Shown: positions 1-6,728 of the stretch, one piece after another
Numbering within the stretch: position 1 is the stretch's first letter
Layout: every line of letters starts with the position of its first letter
NCBI GenBank assembly: GCA_027061995.1
Contig: JAMOUT010000089.1
Span: forward strand, 1 to 24,220
Length of the DNA stretch: 24,220 nt
Reading direction: 5' to 3'
DNA from: Candidatus Aminicenantota bacterium
Lineage (GTDB): Bacteria; Acidobacteriota; Aminicenantia; JAMOAD01
Notes under the pieces: model-generated
What the model was told of the DNA's origin: nothing
Seen by the model: only the letters and a program-made list of their open reading frames with translations
Databases searched by the model: none
Translations under genes and position numbers: made by a program

Positions 1-339
1 CCTTGTTCCCTCATAACCATTTATTTTTATAATAACACCTTTAACAGGAGATAAAATTTTTACGGGTTTAAATTTGTATCCCGGATCATCTCTTTTAACA
101 AGAGCTACAGGCTCACCCTTTTTAACTTGCGAGCTTTCCCCTTTATACAGTTTAAGAAGGATACCTCTTATAGTAGGAAATATATTAACTGTTTTTTCCA
201 TTGAGAATGTCCCTTCAAATTCAATTGTCTCGGCAATCTCCTTTTTAATGATTTTACCTGTTTCAACTTTGACCGAACCGCCAAAACCATTTATTGCAAA
301 AGACAGAAGAAAAACATAAATTAAAAAAGATTTTTTCAT
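1..339 (-). CDS. Membrane fusion protein (HlyD/RND-type adaptor), N-terminal part
   Basis: Periplasmic adaptor that would link an inner-membrane pump to the TolC-like channel encoded just upstream. I translated it directly: 113 codons from ATG at 339-337, open to the window edge, so the C-terminal part is missing. It begins with MKKSFLIYVFLLSFAINGFG, a signal peptide. Residues 23-60 (VETGKIIKKEIAETIEFEG, then a segment ending in FPTIRGI) look like the first beta strands of an adaptor. The following KGESSQVKKGEPVALVKR matches the first half of the lipoyl/biotinyl-like hairpin domain (V-KKGxxL), and LSPVKGVI resembles the start of its second half. Its ATG overlaps the TGA of the channel gene as ATGA, with the ribosome site (GGAGG) inside that gene's last codons, so translation is probably coupled. 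The pump permease is expected beyond the edge. Confidence 0.85.
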   Translation of the reverse strand, partial: MKKSFLIYVFLLSFAINGFGGSVKVETGKIIKKEIAETIEFEGTFSMEKTVNIFPTIRGILLKLYKGESSQVKKGEPVALVKRDDPGYKFKPVKILSPVKGVIIKINGYEGTR

Positions 340-1622
340 TTTAACCTCCAAAATTCTAACCCTATTGTATTTATTAGTTTTAATTTTTCCATCTTTATCT
401 GATTTTTTATTTTTAAAATCGATAGTTTGGCAAATTTAAGATTTGAACTTGCATTTAAAACATCCATATTTGAAACCGCCCCTTTTGAATAAGCTTTTAC
501 AACAGTTTTATAAGCTTCTTCCGCAAGTTCTAAATTTTCTTTTTCTTTTTGTAATTGTTTTTTTAAAGATAAGATATTAATAAGCGATTTTTCAATATCG
601 GTTTTTATCTTTCCTTTTAATGATTCTATTTTAAGTGTTATTTGATTATCCTGAACGGTAAGTATTTTATTCTGATACTTTGTTTTAAATCCGTCAAAAA
701 TTTTATAAGCAATAGTAAAATTCAGGTTCCAATTTTGTTTAAGTTTATCAATATCGGGAAGCATTCCGTTTCTTAATTCATAGTTTGCTTGAAAAGCAAG
801 AATGGGAAGCAGAGCTGTTTTATTAACTTTTTTTTGAACTTGAATCAAGGATTTTTGTAAATATAAATTTTTCATATCTTCCCTATTTGAAACCGCTATC
901 TCAATAAGCGACTGAGAATCATATTTTACTGGTAAAAGTTCTATATCCCCCTCTATTTTAATATTATCATCCGTATTTAAAAGTTGTTTTAATGAAAGCT
1001 CCATGTTTTTAATCACTTTTTCAATATCAAGAATCCGAGCTTCTGTTTTTGATATCTGAACTTTTGTTGAAAGGATATCATAAGATGGAACTATTCCCGC
1101 ATCAAATCTTTTTTTAACAACTTCAAGATGTTTTTTTAAAGTAATAAGATTTGATTCAAAAATATTTTTGGATTTTATAAGTATATTCGTTGATGAAAAA
1201 ATATTTGCAATCGTGTAAACCATGTTTTTCTTTAATGAGGTATAAGAATTCTCCATAATTGTTTTGTTTTTTTCCGATAATACTTTCAAATTACCTCTTT
1301 TATTCCAATCATATACCATATATTGTGTTGTTATTCTGAAATTATAATTATTAGGAGTCCCGAATTTAAAACTACCCATTCCCGGAATTTCAAACTCGGG
1401 TATTATCCCTATTCTCGTATATCGCCCGTTAAAATCAAGAGAGGGGAAATATGATGAAATCGTTTTTTTAATCGAATAATCTGCTGCCTTGATATTCTCT
1501 TTCATCAGATTAATATCAGGATTATTCTTAAAAACGGTTTTAACCGCCTGTTTAAATGTAATGGGGAAAACCAAAACTTGAATAAAAATAATAAGGATGA
1601 ATAAACTTATATTTTTTTTCAT
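336..1622 (-). CDS. TolC-family outer membrane efflux protein
   Basis: Outer-membrane channel of a tripartite efflux pump, 428 aa, about the normal length for the family. The N-terminus (MKKNISLFILIIFIQVLVFP) is a signal peptide, followed by TFKQAVKTVFKNNPDINLMK, the typical first helix of OEP domains. Two long helical halves follow; in each, a glycine turn with a repeated pattern (KKRFDAGIVPSYDILSTKVQ and AYSKGAVSNMDVLNASSNLK) is the signature of the duplicated TolC fold. The segment LNFTIAYKIFDGFKTKY is a typical inter-repeat beta strand. It overlaps the regulator gene upstream (ATGA at 1622-1619) and the adaptor gene downstream (ATGA at 339-336). Regulator, channel and adaptor therefore form one transcription unit. 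The substrate cannot be told. Confidence 0.92.
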   Translation of the reverse strand: MKKNISLFILIIFIQVLVFPITFKQAVKTVFKNNPDINLMKENIKAADYSIKKTISSYFPSLDFNGRYTRIGIIPEFEIPGMGSFKFGTPNNYNFRITTQYMVYDWNKRGNLKVLSEKNKTIMENSYTSLKKNMVYTIANIFSSTNILIKSKNIFESNLITLKKHLEVVKKRFDAGIVPSYDILSTKVQISKTEARILDIEKVIKNMELSLKQLLNTDDNIKIEGDIELLPVKYDSQSLIEIAVSNREDMKNLYLQKSLIQVQKKVNKTALLPILAFQANYELRNGMLPDIDKLKQNWNLNFTIAYKIFDGFKTKYQNKILTVQDNQITLKIESLKGKIKTDIEKSLINILSLKKQLQKEKENLELAEEAYKTVVKAYSKGAVSNMDVLNASSNLKFAKLSILKIKNQIKMEKLKLINTIGLEFWRLK

Positions 1623-2062
1623 TTTTCCTCCAATTTTTTTATCACTTTCTTCGATATATTAAATAGTTTTTCGGAGCACCGGTAAAACTCCTCTATGTCT
1701 TTATCATCCAAAAACCTTTTACAAAATTTTTCAAAAGCATTATCAATATCTTTCTCCATTTTTAAAATCTCTTTTTCCCCTTTCTCGGTTATATTAACAA
1801 CCGTTCTTCTTCTGTCTTTTTTATCTTTTTCGGAATTTAAAAGTCCCTTTTCACTCATCCTCCATACGAGTTCCGAGCTTGTATTTTGAGCCTGCCCTAA
1901 TCTTTTTGCTATTGTTTTAACATCAAGAGCCCCGACCTCTTTCAATATTCTCAGAAGATGATACTGCCTCATACTATTAACGCTATCAAGATTAACCTCC
2001 CCTACCTTTACGGGAAAATGAAAAAGAAATGTAAGATGAGAAAGTTTATCGGCTATCTTCAT
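1619..2062 (-). CDS. MarR-family transcriptional regulator of the efflux operon
   Basis: Winged-helix repressor of 147 aa, a normal MarR length. Residues 30-75 hold the helix-turn-helix (MRQYHLLRILKEVGALDVKT, then IAKRLGQAQNTSSELVWRM). Residues 80-95 hold the DRRRTVVNITEKG wing, which matches the DRR-x-LTxxG signature of the family. A C-terminal helix for dimerisation follows. The start is fixed by AAGGAGG at 2075-2069, 6 nt before the ATG. It is the first gene of an operon with the TolC-like channel and adaptor. Two palindromes lie over its own promoter, so autorepression relieved by a toxic ligand is the likely mode; this is inferred from the family and the layout. Confidence 0.92.
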   Translation of the reverse strand: MKIADKLSHLTFLFHFPVKVGEVNLDSVNSMRQYHLLRILKEVGALDVKTIAKRLGQAQNTSSELVWRMSEKGLLNSEKDKKDRRRTVVNITEKGEKEILKMEKDIDNAFEKFCKRFLDDKDIEEFYRCSEKLFNISKKVIKKLEEK

Positions 2063-2080
2063 GTCTTGCCTCCTTATTAT

Positions 2081-2109
2081 ATCGTATTATGATTATATCG
2101 TTATACGAT
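2081..2109. promoter_or_regulatory. Paired palindromic operators, candidate MarR sites
   Basis: Two 13-bp palindromes sit 16 bp apart centre to centre. Site A, ATCGTTATACGAT (2097-2109), has perfect 5-bp arms. Site B, ATCGTATTATGAT (2081-2093), has one arm mismatch. The outer arms ATCGTAT (2081-2087) and ATACGAT (2103-2109) also form a perfect 7-bp inverted repeat. They cover the spacer, the -10 box and the expected transcript start of the MarR promoter, where a repressor would block RNA polymerase. Confidence 0.6.
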
Positions 2110-2120
2110 GTTTTAGTCAA
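2092..2120 (-). promoter_or_regulatory. Sigma-70 type promoter of the efflux operon
   Basis: On the minus strand TTGACT (2120-2115) and TATAAT (2097-2092) are separated by exactly 17 bp, close to the ideal vegetative promoter. A second TATAAT lies at 2081-2076 just before the ribosome site, without a matching -35. The expected transcript start near 2085 leaves a leader of about 23 nt before the MarR start codon. Confidence 0.75.
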
Positions 2121-2130
2121 TATTCTTAAA

Positions 2131-2158
2131 TATTTTTTTTCTTGCAATCATTTAATTT
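2131..2158. repeat. 28-bp near copy of an internal segment of the alcohol dehydrogenase gene
   Basis: Positions 2131-2158 match 2422-2449 at 27 of 28 bases (G against C at the 14th). The second copy lies inside the alcohol dehydrogenase gene, where it encodes part of KLNDWKKKN. The first copy is in the gene-free stretch between that gene and the MarR promoter. Flanks do not match. Part of it is a T run, so chance contributes, but the shared CAATCATTTAATTT part is not a simple run. Confidence 0.6.
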
Positions 2159-2254
2159 ACAATCTCCACCCTTTCTATACTTTTGTGTCTCTATTATTAT
2201 TTCTTTTTTTTTCTTTATATGATTCACATCTTAACAATGATTTATATTAATTTT

Positions 2255-3427
2255 TCACTTTTTAATCAATTGTTCATATATCCTTAGAATAATACTTTTA
2301 TTGAATTTTTCAAACCCTCCGAGATATCGGTTCCCTTTTGAATAATTTCTAATACAATCATCAGCCAATCTTTCCAAGGTTTGTTTTGTCAAACCATCTT
2401 CCCAGAGATTAACATCCAACATATTTTTTTTCTTCCAATCATTTAATTTTTTAATTCCCGAGTCAATATCAAGATTAAACAGGTATTTAAAAAACTTTTC
2501 AACTCTATTCCCGTTTATTTCTTTCATCGTTTTAAGATACGGAATAATAATTGCCGCAAGCCCTTTTCCGTGAATAATATCATAATGACCCGATAACGGG
2601 TGTTCAAGATAATGCATAATCATCGAGCCTTTTCTTCCCGCCGACGGTATCCCCGTTATCGCGAGCGTTGAAATAAACATGATCTCAGCCCTCCATCTGT
2701 AATTATCCGGCTCTTTTAATACTTCCGGCAGAGCTTTTACCAAAACTTTTAACATCCCTATGGTAATCTCATCCGCATATTCCGAATTATCATTTCTTGT
2801 TGATATGAATGATTCCGTGATATGGGAAAATATATCCATAACCCCGTAAGCCGTTTGTTGAGGTGGAACCGAAAATGTGTATTTCGGATTATCAACCGCA
2901 TATTTCGGAATGATATGAATTGAACCTACCGGAATTTTCTCTTTTGTTTTACTGTTTGTAAAAACAGCCCCCGCATCAGCTTCCGAACCTGAAGCAGCAA
3001 TGGTGGGTATGGCTATAACGGGGGTGGCTCCCGTAATTTTTTTCGGTTTTTTAATCCCGTCATAAACATAATCCCATATTTTCCCTCCTCCATGATTAAT
3101 AATGGCTACCCCTTTTGCTGCATCCATAACAGAGCCGCCTCCGACCGCAATAATATAATCGGGATTGGACTTTTTCACAATCTCCCCTCCCCTGTCAATT
3201 GTCATAGTATCGGGGTTTTGTTTAATCTCATCGAATATTTCATATTCCACACTGTTTTTATCCAAAATTTTTTTAAGTTCATCAAGGGCACCTGAAATTT
3301 TAGCCCCCTGTTTTCCCGTAATAATCAGAACTTTTCGGACATCTTTTCTAAAAATTTTATTCAAATTATTCATACTTTCCCTACCGAAAAAAATAAATTC
3401 CGGCAATTTTATAAGAAAATCATCCAT
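2255..3427 (-). CDS. Iron-containing alcohol dehydrogenase (butanol dehydrogenase-like)
   Basis: NAD(P)H-dependent group III alcohol dehydrogenase, 390 aa, normal length. It would interconvert aldehydes and alcohols in the cytoplasm, usually to dispose of reducing power in fermentation. Residues 90-105 hold the nucleotide-binding motif DYIIAVGGGSVMDAAKG. Expected metal ligands by comparison with FucO-type enzymes are D198 and H202 (GVMDIFSH), H272 and H286 (MHYLEHPLSG and IIHGKGLA). TIAASGSEAD (residues 142-151) is the conserved loop after the pyrophosphate-binding part. The start is supported by GCAGGAGG 5 nt before the ATG. It appears to be a single-gene unit; a CATAAT -10 candidate lies at 3451-3446. 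The substrate is unknown; the closest type by eye is the YqhD/BdhA branch. Confidence 0.92.
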   Translation of the reverse strand: MDDFLIKLPEFIFFGRESMNNLNKIFRKDVRKVLIITGKQGAKISGALDELKKILDKNSVEYEIFDEIKQNPDTMTIDRGGEIVKKSNPDYIIAVGGGSVMDAAKGVAIINHGGGKIWDYVYDGIKKPKKITGATPVIAIPTIAASGSEADAGAVFTNSKTKEKIPVGSIHIIPKYAVDNPKYTFSVPPQQTAYGVMDIFSHITESFISTRNDNSEYADEITIGMLKVLVKALPEVLKEPDNYRWRAEIMFISTLAITGIPSAGRKGSMIMHYLEHPLSGHYDIIHGKGLAAIIIPYLKTMKEINGNRVEKFFKYLFNLDIDSGIKKLNDWKKKNMLDVNLWEDGLTKQTLERLADDCIRNYSKGNRYLGGFEKFNKSIILRIYEQLIKK

Positions 3428-3493
3428 TTTATCCTCCTGCGAAATATTATGATATTTATTTTTTACGAATATAAATCCATTTTGTTTAATTAA

Positions 3494-3508
3494 GTGATCT
3501 ATATCATT
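3494..3508. promoter_or_regulatory. CRP/FNR-like palindrome (weak)
   Basis: GTGATCTATATCATT has TGAT and ATCA arms around CTAT, resembling half-sites for CRP/FNR-family regulators (TTGAT-N4-ATCAA). Its centre lies about 61 bp upstream of the transcript start predicted from the CATAAT box of the alcohol dehydrogenase gene, a usual activator position. The arms are only 4 bp and the outer bases do not pair, so chance is quite possible in this AT-rich gap. Confidence 0.22.
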
Positions 3509-3537
3509 TCAAAAAAAGTTTTGTAAAATTTCCGTAA

Positions 3538-3566
3538 TTGACAAAAGTATTGCAATAATGTAAAAA
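3538..3566 (+). promoter_or_regulatory. Possible promoter of the 3574 gene
   Basis: A perfect TTGACA (3538-3543) is followed after 17 bp by TAAAAA (3561-3566), a poor -10. Transcription would start only a base or so before the ATG at 3574, which also has no Shine-Dalgarno sequence. If real, the message would be nearly leaderless. Confidence 0.35.
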
Positions 3567-3573
3567 ATTAATA

Positions 3574-4212
3574 ATGAATATAAAAAACTTTTATATGTTA
3601 AGGAAGATTATTCTTGAAAAAATCTATACGCAAAGAGAGATAGACTTTATCAAAATAGATTCCGTTTTTGTAAAAGAGATGGAGGAATATTTTAAAAAAG
3701 CTGATAATGATGAAAAAGATATTCTCACCCTTAGAAGAAGAATAACTCTTGACCCTTCTTCATCATTTAAATATTTCAGAGCAATGGAAAGAATTGAGAT
3801 AAGGAAAAAAGTTATTCAGCTTCTTCTTGCCATTGCCATTAACAAAGTTCCGAATAAAACCGATAAATTCATACTAAAACAATTATCCGAAATCACAGAT
3901 TCATTAATATCACTTTTTGATGAAAAAGATGTTTATGAAAGCGGGATGAAAGAATTTTTAAACTCTGATTTTTTGATAAATTATATGGATAATTTTAAAG
4001 AATATTATGATTTTAATATCAAAGAGATAAAAGATAAATTCGCCAAAGGTAAAAAGGATGGCGATTTCATAGCTGTCCTTGAAACTTTATTCTTGAGCTC
4101 TCTATTTTGGTTTACATTAAGAGAGGGTAATCTACAAAAGATTAGAAAAAGTGATTTATATATATATCTTTTATCAAAAAAACTTATCGAAGAATATAAA
4201 AATTTAAGATAG
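3574..4212 (+). CDS. Hypothetical helical protein, unknown function
   Basis: A 212-aa soluble protein that I do not recognise. It is rich in Lys, Glu, Asp and Ile, has no signal peptide and appears almost wholly alpha-helical. The first half contains a charged stretch with LTLRRRITLDPSSSFKYF (residues about 51-68). The second half (LLAIAINKVPNKTDKFILKQ onward) has the length and helical pattern of ligand-binding domains of TetR-type regulators, but no convincing N-terminal helix-turn-helix of that family can be seen, so this is only a loose resemblance. It is alone, divergent from the alcohol dehydrogenase and convergent with the flavoprotein. The start is uncertain: ATG at 3574 lacks a ribosome site, and the in-frame ATG at 3595 is not better. 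Confidence 0.65.
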   Translation: MNIKNFYMLRKIILEKIYTQREIDFIKIDSVFVKEMEEYFKKADNDEKDILTLRRRITLDPSSSFKYFRAMERIEIRKKVIQLLLAIAINKVPNKTDKFILKQLSEITDSLISLFDEKDVYESGMKEFLNSDFLINYMDNFKEYYDFNIKEIKDKFAKGKKDGDFIAVLETLFLSSLFWFTLREGNLQKIRKSDLYIYLLSKKLIEEYKNLR

Positions 4213-4532
4213 ACAATACTTATCAATCACTTTATTCATACTCCCGATAATAATCCCTTTTTTATTTCAATTTAAACTTCTTCGTATAAAAAATCCATAT
4301 GTTCTAATAAAAATATATTATTTAATTTAACTTTATTATTCTCTTTTTACCTATTCAACAAAAAACAATAAAATTAAAATAATAGAAATTCCACTTTTTC
4401 GTTTTTTTCCTCCTACAAATAAATATTTTATTTATCTTTAATAATAATGGAATAGGACAAAAGAAATTCCGCTCCTTTTATTAAGTTAATTACAGTATTC
4501 CTAATAAGAAAATTTTTCCCGCACAAACAATA
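4213..4532. other. Gene-free AT-rich gap between convergent genes
   Basis: This 320-bp stretch lies between the 3' ends of two convergent genes. I see no open frame of note, no convincing terminator hairpin and no RNA gene. A loosely repeated AGAAATTCC followed by a C/T-rich stretch occurs near 4383 and 4462. It presumably carries the transcription ends of both genes. Confidence 0.5.
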
Positions 4533-5249
4533 TCAGTTTCCATTTTCTTTATCCCAGCTCTTATTGGCTCCACTAATATAATATCGGTAAGGGATAAGCG
4601 GTTTTTCAAGTTTTTCCTTTGTTTTCCCCGAAAATTTCATATCCTTTACTATCTCTTTGCCCGCAACTCTTAAAACTTTTTTGTATTTATTTATAAATGG
4701 TTTCATCATTAAAAGATCTATTTGAAGTATCTCCCCTTCTCCCCTGTATATCTCGGCTATAACTTCAGAGTGCATATTTCTTGCAATTCTTCTGAAAAGA
4801 AGTTTTAAAACTTGAAAATGGCTTTGTTCGGGAAAACCACAGTTTGAAATTACAACTATTTTAGGATATTTATCATATCTCTTTTTATGTCTGCACTCCC
4901 CGTTTTCATCCTTTTCAAAATATGGTTCCATAATCGGAATCATTCTATCCATAAAATTCTTCATAATTCCCGATACATTATCAACATAAAGGGGGGTGGC
5001 AAAAACAGCTATATCAGAATTAATAAATTTCTCTATCAATTCATCCATATCATCCTTAATTATACATTTTCCCGGAGTCTTACTCCAACAATCAAAACAC
5101 CCGACACATCCTATTATCTTTTTTCTCGCAAGAAAAATATTTTCTGTTTCAGCGCCTGCAATCATTGCCCCTTTTAAAAATTCTTCAACTATAAAATTAG
5201 TATTTCCCTTTTTCCCCCTCGGACTTCCGTTAAAAACAGTGATTTTCAT
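4533..5249 (-). CDS. Iron-sulfur flavoprotein-like (Isf-type) flavodoxin-fold oxidoreductase
   Basis: Cytoplasmic FMN-binding electron carrier or reductase, 238 aa. The N-terminal MKITVFNGSPRGKKGNTNF (residues 1-19) is the phosphate-binding loop of the NADPH-dependent FMN reductase/flavodoxin fold. C48, C51, C54 and C62 form CX2CX2CX7C, the compact cluster motif of Isf proteins that binds a 4Fe-4S centre. ATPLYVDNVSGIMKNFMDR (residues 84-102) is the second flavin-contact motif of the family. The C-terminal 90 residues are an extension of unclear role, longer than in the plain FMN reductases. Start: AGAGGAGA 6 nt before the ATG. It appears monocistronic. Electron transfer from ferredoxin to small acceptors is known for archaeal Isf; the partner here is unknown. 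Confidence 0.85.
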   Translation of the reverse strand: MKITVFNGSPRGKKGNTNFIVEEFLKGAMIAGAETENIFLARKKIIGCVGCFDCWSKTPGKCIIKDDMDELIEKFINSDIAVFATPLYVDNVSGIMKNFMDRMIPIMEPYFEKDENGECRHKKRYDKYPKIVVISNCGFPEQSHFQVLKLLFRRIARNMHSEVIAEIYRGEGEILQIDLLMMKPFINKYKKVLRVAGKEIVKDMKFSGKTKEKLEKPLIPYRYYISGANKSWDKENGN

Positions 5250-5315
5250 AATATTCTCCTCTTTAATCTCATCTTTATTTTAACACACCGACCTTAAAAA
5301 AATATTATCAAATAT

Positions 5316-6680
5316 TTATCTGTTTTTAACACTTTCATTCAGTCGGTTTGCCATTGTTTTCAGTTCATGAATCTCATCATAATTCAGATTACTTTTAAGA
5401 TATACAAAAGCGATTTTATTTTGAATAAGAGGGTCATCACTCTCTTTTAAAATACCTCTGTCAATAAGTTTTTGATAATCAGTTGTTTGCGGAATCGGTG
5501 AAAAATATGAAAATTTCACGGGAACTTTATATTTTGCTATAAATCTTATTGTTTTTTCAATATCTTCATATTTTTGCTCGGGATGTCCGAAAAGTATGTA
5601 TGTTTCCATTGTTTTCTTTTCAAACCCAGCTTTTTCGAGATTAAATATCGCTTTTTCATAATCATCGAGTTCAAGTTTAGGGGCAAGTTCATCAACAAGA
5701 TTTTCAACTCCCGTTTCCAAACTTAACCTTAATGTTTTAAAATTGCTATCTTTTAACTCTCTCGCGGTGTCATAATCAAGCTCCTTTATATGAATCCCGT
5801 TAGGGGTATGAAAACTGAAATATAACCCTTTTTCTCTCAATCTCCTTAAAAGGGGCAATAATCTCTTTTTCTTATTAACAAGAAGAGCATCATCATAAAA
5901 AACCATATGTTCGACATTATATTTTTCTTTGTAAAAAGACAACTCCTCCACTAATGAATCAACTTGTTTTTGAAAGAATCTTCCCGAGAGTATGTTGGAT
6001 GCACAATAAGGACATCTGAAAGGGCATCCGAAGGAGGTCATAAAAGGGAGATAAGGATGTGTATTTTCAAGAGAATATAATGGATAAGGGAGTTCTCCGA
6101 TATTATTAAAAACAGGAAACTCCTTTACTTCAAATCCTCGCTCTTTTAGCAAAGGTAATAGATGATTTTCAAATCTTCCCGCTCCGACAAAATCAGCTCC
6201 CGACTCTTTTTCTGCGAATGATTTAAGCAAAGTGGGATATATCCCCCCGAGCCATACTTCAGATTTCGGATACTTATCTTTAATTATCTCTATGGCTCTG
6301 TGAACTCCCGGATACCAATATGTCATGGTTGAGCCAATCATATAAAGCTCCGCCTCCCCTATTCTCTCTATTTTTTCTCTGAAAATTTCTTCGGTAAATC
6401 CGTATCTTGCATAATTTCTCGGTATTTTCTTATATATCTCGGGTTTTTCTATTATCTCTCTGTGAAATTTACCTCTACCGTCAGCTCTCGGTTTCGGAAT
6501 TTTAATTTTTTCCCTTATATCTTTTGAGTGTCTGTCGAGAGTATCTATATAATAAAGTTTAACATTTCGGACAAACTTATCTGTGATTCCCGCAAGATAC
6601 AAAAGCCCGACAGGCTTCGCCCATAAATCATAAGCTGTAAAATCATATATCCACGGATTAATAAAAACTATCTTTTTCAT
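5316..6680 (-). CDS. B12-type radical SAM protein (B12-binding-like domain plus radical SAM)
   Basis: A 454-aa enzyme of the cobalamin-dependent radical SAM class by architecture. Residues 1-200 form a Rossmann-like domain with the PVGLLYLAG and GGIYPTLL elements typical of B12-binding domains. C219, C223 and C226 (FGCPFRCPYCAS) hold the 4Fe-4S cluster that cleaves S-adenosylmethionine, and the barrel continues through LRLSLETGVE and YILFGHPEQ. The base-off cobalamin motif DxHxxG is not intact: the nearest match is DRHSKD (residues 49-54), with Asp in place of Gly, so B12 binding is doubtful. Members methylate carbon or phosphorus or remodel rings; no substrate can be inferred. It lies 48 bp downstream of the HerA-type ATPase on the same strand and may share its transcript; its own ribosome site is poor. 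Confidence 0.85.
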   Translation of the reverse strand: MKKIVFINPWIYDFTAYDLWAKPVGLLYLAGITDKFVRNVKLYYIDTLDRHSKDIREKIKIPKPRADGRGKFHREIIEKPEIYKKIPRNYARYGFTEEIFREKIERIGEAELYMIGSTMTYWYPGVHRAIEIIKDKYPKSEVWLGGIYPTLLKSFAEKESGADFVGAGRFENHLLPLLKERGFEVKEFPVFNNIGELPYPLYSLENTHPYLPFMTSFGCPFRCPYCASNILSGRFFQKQVDSLVEELSFYKEKYNVEHMVFYDDALLVNKKKRLLPLLRRLREKGLYFSFHTPNGIHIKELDYDTARELKDSNFKTLRLSLETGVENLVDELAPKLELDDYEKAIFNLEKAGFEKKTMETYILFGHPEQKYEDIEKTIRFIAKYKVPVKFSYFSPIPQTTDYQKLIDRGILKESDDPLIQNKIAFVYLKSNLNYDEIHELKTMANRLNESVKNR

Positions 6681-6728
6681 CTTTGATAGTATATAAAATA
6701 ATAAATGTTCGTCGGATTACTATATATT

